Shown one piece after another: positions 10,480 through 23,906 of a DNA stretch of 64,000 nucleotides. The translations under genes and the position numbers were made by a program. The notes under the pieces were generated by a model that worked only from the letters and a program-made list of their open reading frames with translations, was not told where the DNA came from and searched no databases. The stretch spans positions 23,054,302 through 23,118,301 of the forward strand of contig NC_079899.1 of NCBI RefSeq assembly GCF_024868665.1, written 5' to 3'. This DNA is from Triplophysa rosa (Eukaryota; Chordata; Actinopteri; Cypriniformes; Nemacheilidae). Within the stretch, counting starts at the first letter, position 1. Every line of letters begins with the position of its first letter.

Positions 10480-11884
10480 TAATCCTATCTGACCTTGTGA
10501 AAATGTCTTAAAAGATAATGCCTCAGTACTACTTGTTCTATGCTGTAATAAAGTTGGATAATAGATGGATATGAATTGTTAAGATGTGAACATTATATTT
10601 ATGAAGGTATGTGCCTCTTCTTATCATTTCAAATGAATTTTCTTCTGTATAATTATCTACATCTGCAGTTGTGTGATTAAGCCTACACAAAGATGGGATA
10701 TTGTTTCAGCGGTATATTCACAGTTCAGTATGCAATCATAGATGGTAGGAAAAGGATCAGTTCAATGACAGATTTCCCACCTTTTTTTATCTCACATAGG
10801 ATACGGGCCTGTTTTGACATGTTGTGGGGGTGGGTTCTGGCAGTGCTAATTGACAGAAAAGGGTGAAGGCTAAAATAAAAGAGCTATAAATGGTAACTGT
10901 GGGTCCTGTAAATGTGCGCTAGTGTCAAAGAATCCGGGATTAATCAGCATTTGCGCTACAGAAAGGAGCTGCTCGGAATGTAAATCACATCCTAAAAGAA
11001 ATCTAAATTAAGTCTTAATCTTTATTAAATAATCAAGGCTTCATTACCTACCAGAGGCGTAATTTACAAGTGTAAATCAATAGACTAACAAGGATTTCTT
11101 TTTTTTTGGAGCTTTGCAGTGACTAACATGACTGTCTCATTTGTATGTGTTGAGTCAATATCTGCACTCTCCAACAGTGATTTTCTCTTCTGTTGTCCAA
11201 GAGCACGTGTACCGCGTTTTGGCGTGATTCATTGTTCAAGCATATTTAAGTAGGTTGCTTATTCCAGTCGAATGGGTCTTTGCCTCCTCACCAGACAGTA
11301 TTTTATCTCGTAGGAGTTGTCTTGACCTTCATCTGTCCTCTTGTGTTTTGTATCTAGATGTTATGTCTTGATTTGTTTGAATCAAGTGAAGCACTTTGCC
11401 AGATTATATTTTCTTCTACTAAGATTTTGTTTCTTAATCAACCTTGACAGACAAACACAATATAATCTTGTTTAACATATGCTTTAACATACACAAGCCT
11501 ATTCCAAAAGCCAGACATAAAAACAATGAGCATCATCGTTTAGGTTCTAAGTCCAAAAGTATTTAAGTAGTCATATACAGTAAGTGCTATTGATCTCTTT
11601 TATCTAGTGTCTGAGTCTCTGTAGCTAAAGTGCTCTTATCTGATTTTGCTTCTATTAGGAGATCAGGGAGCAGCACAGCTTGGGGCAAGAAAACAAACAA
11701 GTGATACAGTGGAGGATTTTTTTAAATCACAACTAGGGCATTTGTTTTAGAACTCACCAGTTTTGTTTTTTATAGTAAACTGACTTCTTAGTCTACAGTT
11801 TGTGTCAATTACTGGAATATTAAACAAAAAGAAAACTCCTATACGTCAACTCAGTCAGTCATTATAAATCACAAGGAGCCTACT
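10480..11884. other. intergenic, no gene seen
   Basis: AT-rich unique-looking DNA with no recognised exon, RNA gene or repeat between a MITE and the microsatellite at 11885. Confidence 0.45.
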
Positions 11885-11887
11885 GTG

Positions 11888-11939
<52 letters not shown>

Positions 11940-12000
11940 TGTGTGTGTGTGTGTGTGCGGGTGGGTGCGTGTGTGCGTGTGTGTGGGTGGGTGCGTTCGT
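11885..12000 (+). repeat. compound (TG)n / (TGCG)n microsatellite
   Basis: Runs of tg alternate with a block of gcgt tetranucleotides and then degenerate gtgggtgcg. The alternating purine-pyrimidine sequence could adopt Z-DNA. Open frames across it (Cys-Val repeats) are artefacts. Confidence 0.95.
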
Positions 12001-12010
12001 GTTTGTATAT

Positions 12011-12255
12011 CCCGGTGGGGACCTAAACCCGAATGCACACCAACTCAATGGGGACTCGTGTCACCGTGGGGACCAAAATTGAGGTCCCCATGGGCAAAAA
12101 AGCTTATAAATTGTACAGAACAATATTTTTTTAAAATCTAAAAATGCAAAAAGTTTTCTCTGATCTTTAGGTTTAGGGGTTGGGTTAGGGATAGGGGATA
12201 GAATATACAGTTTGTACAGTATACAACTCATTACGCCTATGGACTGTCCCCACGG
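12011..12255. mobile_element. microsatellite-associated dispersed repeat
   Basis: The sequence from cccggtggggacctaaaccc through gtcaccgtggggaccaaaat and ggtttaggggttgggttagg to ggactgtccccac is a unit I recognise as common in cyprinid genomes, nearly always flanked by a (TG)n tract as here. It is non-coding; the class is uncertain. Confidence 0.6.
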
Positions 12256-12380
12256 AGATAATAAACCAGACTGTGCGTGTCTAAGCACCCCATTACAAAC
12301 TGTAGCTGGGATCAATGAGTGTAAATCTAAATCCCCAGAAGCCTCGCCCTTAGTTTTGAGTGTTGTTATGATGCAAGAGA

Positions 12381-12590
12381 GACTCGTCATCTTTGACGAG
12401 GGCGGGGTCATTTACACCATTTACTCATTTACTCGCTCCAGCACTGTATGGACACGCCCTTGTGTTGAGGGTGATTGTGACGTCAGAGGGGCTCGCCATC
12501 TTTGATGAGGGAAGAGGTTATCTCTCTCTCTCTCTCTCTTTCTCTCTTACTCACTCACCCAGCCCAGCGTTGTATGGACGCGCATTAGGC
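12381..12590 (+). repeat. two-copy tandem duplication (about 110 bp) beside a CRE-like site
   Basis: Copy 1 (12381-12490: gactcgtcatctttgacgag ... cagcactgtatggacacgcc) and copy 2 (12491-12590: ggctcgccatctttgatgag ... cagcgttgtatggacgcgc) are clearly related. Copy 2 is interrupted by a (CT)n tract at 12520-12545. A perfect TGACGTCA lies at 12478-12485 near the end of copy 1. Confidence 0.65.
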
Positions 12591-12599
12591 GATCTAAAT

Positions 12600-13060
12600 C
12601 AGTGTTGACGGAGGTAAAACGATAGTAACATCTCCAACGTGGTTCATCGAGTGCAAGGTTGGTTTGTTTGCATGTTTTACCGCTTTCGAAAAGGTTTTCT
12701 TTAGTAATATGTTGAGCAATCGGTTACTAATGCCTTCAAAGATAAAGAAATATCACCGTAATCATTTTAAATACACAGAAGCGTTTTTATCTTAATGATT
12801 ATACTGTAAAAGATCTGGAGCGCACTTTGCGTGTAGTTTTTATTTGTTTGTGCGCAAATGTGCGTTTTTCAGTTTGATAAACTTTCCTGGCAGAGATGTC
12901 AGAAGTGTAATGGAGCGAATAAAAGAGTCGGGCTGTATGTGTGTTTGTTGTTTCGAGTGAATGTAAGTGAACAGGAGGAGAGTTTCAGCACCACGGACAG
13001 CGCTCATTAAGACGCTCGCGCTTAATGGACTAAAATACACATTCAAACAACGTGTTATTT
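12600..13060 (+). promoter_or_regulatory. possible upstream snap25 promoter / 5' exon region
   Basis: This is a locally GC-richer patch (around 12960-13030) in an otherwise AT-rich stretch, just downstream of a CRE-like site. Vertebrate snap25 has at least one untranslated exon far upstream of the ATG exon, and none of it was identified elsewhere. The placement is a guess from composition. Confidence 0.2.
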
Positions 13061-14087
13061 GAGCTTTGAGGTGCTGTCCCTTATTTTTTTTTTAAAGATA
13101 ATTCTTAGTTTTAAATATTTTAAGCAGATGTTTGTTTTTTATGACTTGAATGAATACGTGCAGCAAGTCAGGTTTTTGTTTTTGTGGTCATATATTGTGG
13201 AGAATTATTTTGTTCTTTATCATTTTAGCCTAAACACTATTGACTAATACTACTAATGGCTATTTTAGAATAAATATGATAAATATTTTTTACAGTCAAT
13301 CAAGGTGTAGTAATGTTGAATCATGTTCTCTTTCTGTGCTTGTCACAAAAATCTGTTTTCTGGCTAAGACCAGGTAATTTTGGTGTGCAAAACCTGGCAG
13401 AGATAAATAATTCTAGTTTAAAAATAGGGTCCTTGATTGCTTTCAGAGCTTTGGCTAATCTGTATATCACTTATTTGTGCCAAAAGTTTCCTACACACTC
13501 AATGTGAAATGAGCCAACAGAGACATCGATTCTTCAAGATGAGCCTTGGGACTTTGGTATCGCTGGTAACGTTGGTTCGCTGGTATCGAGAAAAGTGGTC
13601 AGTTTGGATTGCGTAACTGTTTATCTAGGGCAGGGTGTGTTTTCCTCATCATCAGGTCTGTTTACTGCTTTATACAGTATCTTCCAACAGTGCGTTGGCA
13701 CTTGAATTGTTTTGTTTGCATCACCTTAAAAGAGCGTATTCCTCTGAGAGACTGGTGACATTGAACGTAGGGCACTGAACGTTTGTTCAGGATTCTCATT
13801 TGGTAGCATTTGAAATGTGTTGTATTGTCACTTTATTTTTAGATGAGCGATAATGTGTTCCGAGTTTGGGAAATAATTGTGACTGAGGTGCCTGAAGCAG
13901 GTGCCAGGTATTTCGGGCGTGCTCAATATTTTGAGCACACACTACCTGTATGTGTTCTGTTCCGCGGGATGGCACAGCATGAAGTCTAGTGCTGCTTTCT
14001 CTCACAGATGGTGTTTAAAAACACACCAAAACAGTGATAAATTTGTCTACTCTAGAAAAATTCCATATATTACTGGAACTAGCAGAG
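13061..14087. other. intergenic or snap25 intron 1, no gene seen
   Basis: No coding exon or RNA gene was recognised. The short open frames here lack any domain or family signature. Confidence 0.4.
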
Positions 14088-14225
14088 CATGGCACTAGCA
14101 ACACCAAGGGTTGTTTCAGGGAAGGTCCCAGGGAATTGAATCCATGACCTTGTTGTTGCTAGCACAATGATAAAATGTATAGCTGAAATGCATTGTATGT
14201 TGCTTTGGATAAACACATCTGACTT
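14088..14225 (+). mobile_element. SINE-like remnant, tRNA-derived
   Basis: A tRNA-like head (agagcatggcactagcaaca, with a degenerate box B gaattgaatcc) is followed by the tail ttgctttggataaacacatc. That tail matches the cgctttggataaaagcgtct tail shared by many fish SINEs. A second, more degraded head lies at 24297. Confidence 0.5.
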
Positions 14226-16527
14226 TCTGATGTGTTCTTGATATACTGTATCTTAATGAAAAGATTTAAATCTCATAAATCTATTTGTGTAACATTTGTG
14301 CATTCCCGGTTTTACATTTTGATGTGTACATAAACATCACGTCAGAAAGAGATTGTGATATAACACGTCCCTGTAGGTGCATGTGGGTTCATCCAGCTCA
14401 TGGAGAGCACCATGTGTCAAACAGTCACCACACAAATCGTGTGTTTACTGTAATATTCTGTGTCCTTGATGAGTCTCGCTGTGACCAATGCTGCAAAAAT
14501 GGGTTGCACACATGGCAGTGTCATGTTCAGCTTGAGGCGTGTGATGTTAACATTTTCAGGCATGTCTATAGGGTCATACTCTAGACATAGTTCTCAGTCT
14601 ACACAAATGACTGCGACTGGTGGCTTTAATGGATGGCTTCGTACAAGCCACCTCCACTCCATCAGATTAACACGCTGGGCTTTATCCCTTCCTGAATGGG
14701 ACACTCACTTTGGTTTTAACGCTGTAATCCCCTCTGGTAAAGATGATTGCTTTGAACCTCCCGAGCGCTGCTGCACTACACAGCCAACGCTCTGACACAA
14801 ATATGACAGTTATATAATCGTGAAGTTTTGAATAATCGTTCTGAACTTAAAATGCATTTTTATGTTAGCAGCATTCATGGTTTCAAGGAGCGTTTTGTGC
14901 TTCCCGACTGTTTGTAATCTATGGCATTTAACCAGAATAGAAATTTTCTAAGGACGCACTTTCATCAGTAAAAAGGACATGTGGTCTTTGATAGCACAGC
15001 ACATTTCACGGTAACCCTACTTCATATGCTGGGCCTCTTCTGCATGTCACAGGGCAAGAGACATCAAGTTACATCCTTCAAAAGAACGCGCAACCTGCTG
15101 TTAGCTCACGCCGCACGTCACGCTGAGTTATCATTGCATGCTGGATTAATGAAATTTCTAAAAGACTCTTGTAATTGAACAAATCAGGGTTGTTATTGTC
15201 TTTGTGCTGGTACAACAGTATTCGTTTTTTATGCTCCACAAGGTCCTTGCATTTAAATCGGGAAATCTCATTTTCATGATTGTAATTATTGAGGAAAAAT
15301 GATCACACTTTTTTGTACAAATTTATGTTAAATATAATATATTGTTTGTAATGCTATATGGTCCATGCAATACCAGACTTGTTGGTACATTCTTTTTGCA
15401 GATGGATTTCTATATTCACAGATGCTTTGCTTTGTTTCCATTGACACAGATTTGTTGAATTCTTGTTCCTTTTTTATTTTTTAGGACCTAGAAGTATAAA
15501 ATTTCCTTTTCATAAGAATACTTTAAATAAATGAATTAGTCTTATTAAATATTTAAATATATTTAATGTTTAGCTATTTCGTAAATCTCTTGATACCTAT
15601 GGTTTGAATATTAAAAATGACAAACACAGTTGTGTAACTACAGTATACTCTGCCTGTTACAGACATGAATTTGCCCTCACTGTTTTTTTCATCATGCATG
15701 CTTTTAGCAAGGAGAAGAGACGCACAAATGTGGGCTTGGGTTAAACTCTCAATTTTTCTCTGATTTAGAACCAATTCCCATCTCACGGATTCTGTCAACA
15801 AACCTAAGATGCAAAACCAATTTCTGTTTTGTTTACAGATACAATATCTCCACACATAAGATCAGGCTGCTTTCAGGTTCTCAGATAAAGAAAGTTTCTC
15901 AGTTGAGAGCAGGAAGTCTCCTTGATCCCGGGATCAGGATTTTAAAGGCGATAAGCCTGTGGAGAGTTGGAGGAATATACCGGGGGTTTAGGGGTTATAC
16001 GTGACCAGAAGGTCACTAGTGAACTGCACAAAATGAAGTCGTACCTCTGAGCAAGGAGAATCATGGGATAGGGTAGCAGAGGTCAAGGCCTTTGAAGCAC
16101 TGGGGTCAGGTGAAATATGTTGAGAAGAGTTTGGTTACATGGGTCATGAGTTTTCTCGGTTTTTATTGTATAACATACATACTGTACTGTTAATTAAATA
16201 AGCCATGGATCCTCTGTCAGCCCAGACAGACTAGCAAACGTCAGTCGACAAAAGAACCAAACAGCAGTCACTTCTTACATTTTGAATGCATTTTGGGATG
16301 TCTGATAAATTCCAGAAAAATAATTCCACAAAAAAAGCTTTTTGCTGTTGTTTTACCATGGGTAAATTATGTTTTAGGCACGTTTTTAAAGATGCTATGT
16401 GTCATTTTTTGAAGGGTCTATTCACAGAAATGTAATATAATATACATGACTATGTCTTCAGAGGTGAATAAAGACCTTACACAATGAAGCGTTATGTTTT
16501 AATTACCTTAGAATGAGCTATTTCTAT
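14226..16527. other. non-coding, no gene seen
   Basis: No conserved exon or RNA gene was recognised. Open frames near 14285-14795 were inspected and show no recognisable domain. Confidence 0.4.
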
Positions 16528-17003
16528 CTATAGACCGTTTCATCGGACGTGCGCGAGCCTGACCCCTGGTTAACTTCCGGTTTGTGTTTGGCTAGTGTCT
16601 AATAATATAACTATTTATATTTAATTTAATTTATGTTAATGTTAATTTATATTACTATTTTATTGTATAATAATTGTATTCAATAAACGAATTGTTGAAT
16701 TTTGTTGTAAGTTCATTTTATTAAATAAACAATTTGTTGAATGGGTCCTGTAGTTTTGACGCATTTAAACAAACCGTATGGTACATTGACATCTAGCGAC
16801 TAAGCTTGGTATCGTAGTCTATATTCAAAATATTGGAGAGACGAGTTTAGCCAACAAATGGTTCTTTTCGTTTTTTTTTTATTGTTATCAGAAATAATAT
16901 ACAGGCACTCTATTGTTTGTGAATGTGTACCGGAAGTTAAGGTGGGGTCACAAAAGTGCGCATGCGCAGTATGGTTTGTTTATGTTGTTAAGATGAAACC
17001 ATC
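16528..17003 (+). mobile_element. non-autonomous DNA element, CTATAGACGGTTTCA family, copy 1
   Basis: The left end ctatagaccgtttcatcgga and a right end around ttaagatgaaaccatcc flank an AT-rich middle. Both sides carry the sub-terminal ACTTCCGGT / ACCGGAAGT pair. The same unit occurs inverted at 19036-19462. Confidence 0.75.
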
Positions 17004-18296
17004 CACCCTTGCATTAAATTCACCATGTTGTGAACTACAATAGCCCTAAACGGACAAACTGCTCTACAGAGTGCATTTCGAATACATTATCTCCTTCGAC
17101 AAAGAAGTGAAAACTTGACTTCATCTTAATCCTGTGTCAGCCACCATAATGCTTAGAAAGGGAGGGGTGTAGTGAGCCGTTGGTTGCAATTCGCGACCTT
17201 ACCGCTAGATGCCACTAAATTTCATACACTGGCTCAGAATATTTAATATGTAGAATGTATTTAATATTGTGACTTGAAATTATGCGTGCATTGATTAATT
17301 ACCACAGCACTATCCTATTTTTTGGACATCGTAGTTTTTTTGAGGAACCAGTAAAGTCTTTCATCGCTGTTTCTTCACACAAAGCGGCACTACATTAATA
17401 ATCGTGACCTCATACTTCTCGGTAAATAATGTAGAGCGTCTGCACTACGAAAGGCAGAGACAGATGTGACAGTGTGCAGCTCTGACATTTCCACCGTCCT
17501 TGACATAGTTACAGCTGCATCTGTAGACCCACAATGGATTTTTGAAGGTTTCACCATCCTCTAAGCTATATGCATCTACCATTGATTTGAACCTTCCTTT
17601 TCTTCCACAGGATTGGAAATTTGAGACCATTATGATGCTAATGATGGAAAAGCGTGATAGAATGTTAAAATTATAGGAGCTTTTACCTTTAAACTTATTT
17701 TACTGTCAAATCACCCTGTTAAGGAAATAGCACATACCCCTGTAGGAGCTTTGAACGACGTCTGTGGAAACAAAGACGAGCATCTAAATATGACAACTTC
17801 TCCATCACGATGCTGAGATCATGGTTGTGTGTACTTTCAGAGTGGAATGCAAACCTCTCAAGTGAAATGCTGAGCATGATTAAGTGTGCTTCAGGATTTT
17901 CCAAATGGAGGTATTATGTCCCATTAACTGAAATTCTGTTGACATTAGGAAATTAACTCTGCCAATTCGCTTCCTGCCAGCGTGCCTCCTCTGGAGTTAC
18001 AGGATTCAATTTTCCTGATATTTCCGTAATTGTATATATATGTATAAGTTCGGGTATCTGTCTGACCTGAGCGTCCGACCTTGTCAAGCGCTGTAAACTG
18101 CAAAACAGCCGTCTGAGAAATGGAACCTGTCAGTTTTCACAGACGGACGGCGCATGCTAACCACCCACCCTGAAACGCAACTTATGCAGCTTTTATCACA
18201 TCTTGGACATCTGTTGTTGGAACAGCTGATGAAGTTTCCACAGCTCATTCATACATCAACAGCTCATAGTGACCATGAGCTGAACACTCCAAATAA

Positions 18297-18451
18297 TGCT
18301 GGGTTGTTTTAACCAATGTTTTGGCAAAATGTGGACAAACCCCACTATTGCTTTAAACCAAAAAATGTCTTTATTTGTCTCAACCTTAGGTTAAAAAAAT
18401 CCTGTTGGATTTGTCCACATTTTGCCCAACCATTGATTGAAACAACCCAAC
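18297..18451. mobile_element. palindromic MITE, GCTGGGTTGTTT ends
   Basis: The left arm (gctgggttgttttaacca, then ggcaaaatgtggacaa) is complementary to the right arm (ttgtccacattttgcccaac, then aaacaacccaac). It is a 155-bp hairpin with no coding capacity. Confidence 0.8.
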
Positions 18452-19035
18452 TTTTAAAAAAGTGTGTAACTCCAGAAAGGACAAAAAGGCACGTGAAAAT
18501 ACAATAGTCAATATGTCACAAACATATCATATTCTGTAGGCTTGGAAGCAGCACAGTCATATTTTTTGAAGCATTACACGCTGTGGTCACTGTATGGGAC
18601 ATGACCCAAATGACAATAAGAGAGCGAGTGGCTAAATAACAACAAAATGTCTTTATTTTTTATTTGGTGTGAATTCGAGTGATGATCTCAATTATGTGGT
18701 TTGTGAACAGGAGGGATGGGATGGTGGAAAATCTGCTTTCAAGTGTTTGGATGGTTCTTCAGGTTGCTTGGTAACTTGCAAATCATCCAACAGTTGTCTT
18801 TGTTGTTTGTTCTACTATTTTGAATTCTACCATTTTGATCTTTCTCTTTCCATTTCTGTCTCTCCATGTCCAATGTCTTACCTGTCTACATCGTATATTA
18901 ACAATATGATGCCAGCTTGTTATATATCTGAATTGAAGCCTTTATGCTAAATCTTTGATTTGTCAGTGTCTTCACACATCCTCTCCGTGGTTTCTGGTTG
19001 TTGTGGATAAACTGAACTGGTTCGCTGTTTTAAGT

Positions 19036-19462
19036 CTATAGACGGTTTCAAAGCAACAACAAAAACAAACATTGCTGCGTATGCACGCAGTGTGGCCCAA
19101 CTTCCGGTAGTGTGACTCTGCACATCCGCAAAAGTCTCTGTAGATTATTTCTGAAAACAAAAATTACATTAGCTAGCAACTGTCTAGCCAGTATTATTTT
19201 GGTTTACCAATGCGACAAATTAACACAACCCATTCAACAAATTGTTTATTTAATAAAATTAATATGCAATTAAGTTCAACTATTATTGTTTATCTAATAC
19301 AATTATTATACAATAAAATAGTAATACAAATTACTATCAGTATATATATATTAAATGAAATATAAATACTTGTATTATTAAACACTAGCCAGACCGATCA
19401 ATAAACACAGACCGGAAGTTAACTTAGGGCCATGTGCTTACGTCTGATGAAACCGCCTATAG
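19036..19462 (-). mobile_element. non-autonomous DNA element, CTATAGACGGTTTCA family, copy 2 (inverted)
   Basis: The ends ctatagacggtttcaaagc and gatgaaaccgcctatag are inverted repeats. The interior is the reverse complement of 16528-17003 (accggaagttaac, attgaacaa-like and AT-rich parts). It is intact at both ends, so it defines the family termini. Confidence 0.85.
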
Positions 19463-19982
19463 AAATAAACATACTGTAAGATCAGGTGTCGGGGGAAGTG
19501 TGAGTTATATGAATTCTGTTTGTCAGAGGACACATCTGGACCTAATGACGTGGTTTTGAACAGAATGAGGTCTTAATATGGCACACATTAAGAGAGTATT
19601 TGGTAATGAAATCATGCATAAAGGCGTTTCTGCAAGAGTGAACATCATGCATGGCTATAATTAGACTCATGCCTATACGAGATAACACACTGCTAGAATA
19701 AGGGGGAAAGATCTTAAAAAGATTTGGCCTTGGGTCATAGCCAGTCCCTATCTTACAAGGAGAGATAATCCCTAAGGTTTTTACAAAACACTTATTCAGG
19801 GTGGGCAATGTTACGGATGCATTTGTATGCAAATGTATGCATTACGTTTGGCTTTATAATTCACGAAGATGTTGTTTTAGTAACACACATGGGGGTGACC
19901 CATGTAATGGAGGATGCATGCTTTTCTTTCTTTACGGATGAACAAAATCAAGATCCGAAATATAGATCCTAATGCTTTTAAC

Positions 19983-20409
19983 TTAAAGGGATAGTTCACC
20001 CAAAAATGAAAATTCTGTCATTATTTACTCACCCTCAGGTTGTTTCAAACCTGTATAAATTACTTTGTTCTGATGAACAAAGAGAAAGATATTTGGAAGC
20101 AATTTCTAGTTATGAAACATCATTAACTATCATAGCAGGAAAAAATAAAGGGTAGTCAAAGGTGCCCCAGAACTATTTGTTTAACAAAATTCTTCAAAAT
20201 ATCTCATTTTGTGTAAAACAGAACAAAAAATATGTTATATTTTGTTTTTCTACTATGGTGGTGGATGATGTCCCAGAACTGAAAATTGCTAAGATTCTTC
20301 CAAATATCTTTCTTTGTGTTCAATAGAACAAAGAAATGTATACAGATTTGAAACAACCTGAGGGTGAGTAAATGATGACAGAATTTTCATTTTTGGGTGA
20401 CACTTTAAG
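19983..20409. mobile_element. palindromic MITE, GGGATAGTTCACCC family, copy 3
   Basis: Ends aaagggatagttcacccaaa and tttgggtgacactttaa surround an inner inverted repeat with repeated gttctgatgaacaaagaga-type motifs. It is about 427 bp. Confidence 0.85.
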
Positions 20410-20425
20410 CAGTTAGTAACACTAT

Positions 20426-20662
20426 GGCCCGGTTTCATAGACAAGGATAGCCTAAGCCAGGACTGTGCCTTAGTTAATTTAGGCTATTTAAGTCACTTTT
20501 ATTAAAATGCCTTAGAAAAAAATATCACTGATGTGCATCTTGAGACAAAACAATGGCACTGACATATTTTAAGATATGTCAGGGCAAGTTATTTTCAGTT
20601 AAGACAGGTCAAAATTCATTTTAGTCTGGACTAGTCCTAAACCTTGTCTGTGAAACTGGGTC
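20426..20662. mobile_element. palindromic MITE, GGCCCGGTTTCATAGACAAGG ends
   Basis: The left end ggcccggtttcatagacaag and right end cttgtctgtgaaactgggtc are inverted, with an inner pair ctaagccaggact / agtctggactag. It belongs to the same broad family as the outer element at 45763-46592. Confidence 0.8.
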
Positions 20663-23600
20663 AATAAGTTTTGTAATAGCACAAAAAAGTTTCTTGAACA
20701 CATCTTCAGGAGACCGTGATATGTGTATAGAAACAGATAAGTGATTTCTTTCAGTTAATTGTATCTCACTGATCTTCCTGTGAATTCTATAAATGGGGTG
20801 AATCAACACCGTAAGCTTGTTTAAGAGAGACAGTAGGCCATAAATCCTCTTGGAGTGGTGGGTTTAATCTGTGATGCTTTGTGGCCTGACACGGCCGACG
20901 TGACGCATTCTAACGGGTTTAATACACATCAGACAGCAGGTCTCTGGAGGAGACAGCAATTCGATCTTTAGGAGAGACACTAAAACGTTGATTGGCCCTT
21001 CATCTGGTCTATCCTTAAACATCTATTTCTTTTCATGGACACTGTTTTGATATAGTAGGGGCACATTCACTGCTCTCTTTATGAGACGTGGAGGCAGACA
21101 TGAAAACATCTGGCCTCATATGACTGGGGTCATATTCCTCGCAGAGTTAGATGCTATCTGAACTATTTGTCCTTTTTCAGACACAGGCGGCCTTTATATT
21201 GCGTGTGCTGGGTGACATTCTGCCGAGCGTTGTCCTGTTGGGATTTGTACTGGGATGTGTTATAGAAGCACCTGGTCTTTGTCAGCATTTGCCTGAGTTG
21301 CTGGAAACCACAATATGGTCCTGATGCTGCGTTATACGTTGGTGTTTTTTGAGAACATTCTGTGAAAATGTCAGATTGCACTCAGAGTTCATTATTCTGC
21401 TTGTTTTATATTCACCATTGCTGTTGAGTCACTGACGGTCTTTGACATTAAGCATCACATTCGGTGGGTTGTTTTTGCATCAGCTGTTGCTTTTCAAATG
21501 TGTCTGTGCAAACTAATGTGTTGGACTGGGGTTAATTTACTGTGGGAATAAAATGATCTGTCCTTTTCCATTCGCCTGCATTTGATGGCTATTATACGCT
21601 TCAAAATCTTTCAAAACGAAGCCTTTTAAACCATGTTTTATTCAGTGTTCAATGCTAGTCTCCTTATTTTGAATTATTATCAAGATGTATTGAATGCAAA
21701 TGCAGCTGCTTTTGTTCAGAGACATCAAACAACAAACTAAAAACCATATTCAAGGACATGTAAGCAATTTTCCTTTTTTGTAATAGACAGAGAGTTGTTA
21801 TTTTTACAGCTCTGCTCACATATAAAATGGTAAACCATCAAAATAATAACCGCAAGACAACACACATATCCTGGATTTGTGTTGCAGCTTTTTGTGTTTT
21901 TTTGAGTTCAACACACCTGATTCTCAATGTCAAGGTTGCAATATATCAACCTTTATGACCTTCATGTCAGGGGTGGGTTGCACAACGCCACATTGGCCGA
22001 AGGGCTAAACTAACTGACCTACTGCATGCTAAACAGAGGAACACAATGCTTAACACATACTGTACAATGATGTGCTTTGGTCATATGTCACCTGCTATTG
22101 CATGACATCTAATCAAAGTATTATCATGATAACATTTTAACAAGTTAAACAAATTTCAAACAAATTTTGTAAATGAATAGCTGCAGCGAAATTATATAAA
22201 GCAAATTTACAATTTTTTGCTAAGTTTGCTAAATCAAAGATTATGGCATTGCTTAGGTACAAACATTCTTTATTCCTGAGTCTGCAACACACAGATTTCT
22301 GCCTGATAGACTTACATTATGAAATTACGTCCACAACGGGCATGTCTGGGTGCTGATGAAGTTTTACTCTCTCAGGGTGTGTGGATTAACATCCACGTCC
22401 TTGAAGAGCAATGATTTACATGATGGCCTACACATCCGGAGACAAGGTTGGGAGAAAATGCTGGTCAATGAGAGAGCCGACCATCTCTCTCGTTCCTTAT
22501 CTGACACACCGTTCATTATTAATGGAATTAGAGTGGCCCAGGAGAGAAAGTGATGGAGAGAGAGAGAGACTCCTTTTATTTTTTGTTCACCTGAAAGACA
22601 CATTGGTTGAGATGAATCACCCTATTTTGGAAAAGCGGTTTGGAAAAGCTTATAGGGTGAATGTAAATGAAGTGTCTATTTGTTTGTAGATTATGTCAGT
22701 GCTTAAAATAACCAACAAATAATACGATTATTCAGAGGGAAGTGAGATGGACATAACTTTGAAAATTCATCAAAGTTGACTTTCAAGAAATTAGTGTTGA
22801 CGTTAGCTGAAATGTTGCACAGAGGAACAATAATTCAAGTGAATATTTTTGCTCCGGTTTATGAAAAAAATGCAATTAATAACTACATGCCCGCCATTAT
22901 TTTTCATCCACCTTTTTAATTTCACCGCCCATACAAAAGAAAAAACTTAAAAGCCTAATTCATTTTTCATGCGCTGCACTTCATGCTGTGTTTTATGGTC
23001 ATGAAACATTTAATATCTGGCGAGTCACTAAAGTAAAAATAGTTTTTAGTCAAACTCCTGTGCTGTTCTCAGTCACCAGTGGATGTCTGACTTTCCGCCT
23101 CGTAGAAAGCAAAACGTAAAGCATGTCACAGGTTCGACCTCAATGTCACAAAAACACATTTTGTGATCATAATGAAAAACTTTGCTGTGTGCTTTTGAGA
23201 TGCCTTTCAATTAAGTAGATTTGTTTCTGGAATACGTTGACCCTCAGCTGTTTAACAAATATAATTGGAAGGAGTTTGTTTTGTCTTCAAAGAAATTATT
23301 AAATTATTCAGGAACCTCATTTCAATCCGTTGTGGGTGTGAATTAGAATCAGCGCTTCCACAGTCAGCTAAAAGTTAAATAAGAATGCTACTGTCTCCTC
23401 TACTATGACCTAAATTAAAAAAAAAAATTAATTAACATTAATATAGTGACATTAATTTACCTTTGAGTTAATGCAGGAGTAATTGTTCATTTGAGACACA
23501 TTACACTGTTGGAGGACAAGCTCCATGCTACAGATCTCCAGACTTTCACCTTGACAGCCTGTGTGAAAATAATTGTGTATGTAATCTAATTGTCTTATAA

Positions 23601-23906
23601 TAAAAAGAAATGACTCATGTTTATATGGACCTCTCACCATTAGCGGTGGAGAGAGAGAGATGTAGCAGCCAGTGGGAAGCTGGAGTACAAGAGGTCTGCC
23701 GCCTTTTCCAGTTGGCACAGGAGAGATGCTTAATGACGGGCACGAGCACCAGCGGCACTTCCAAGATTTCTGGCAGTATAGTATATTTACTTGACTTGAT
23801 GCCAACTTAAATCTGTTAAAGCCCACTAAATTAAAGTAACATTGCATGGAATGGTGGTCATGTTGTCAATTTTGTATTGTCCAATATTACAGAATATACG
23901 GTCTAT
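20663..23906. other. non-coding, no gene seen
   Basis: AT-rich DNA with no recognised exon or RNA gene. An imperfect (GA)n tract occurs near 22550-22570. Confidence 0.4.

Noticed and set aside
11885..12141. Open frames encoding Cys-Val-Arg-rich peptides
   Set aside because: They are read-through of the (TG)n/(TGCG)n microsatellite and the repeat beside it.
14285..14795. Two adjacent open frames of 99 and 111 residues
   Set aside because: No splice pattern, domain or composition typical of coding sequence; the surroundings are repeat-rich non-coding DNA.
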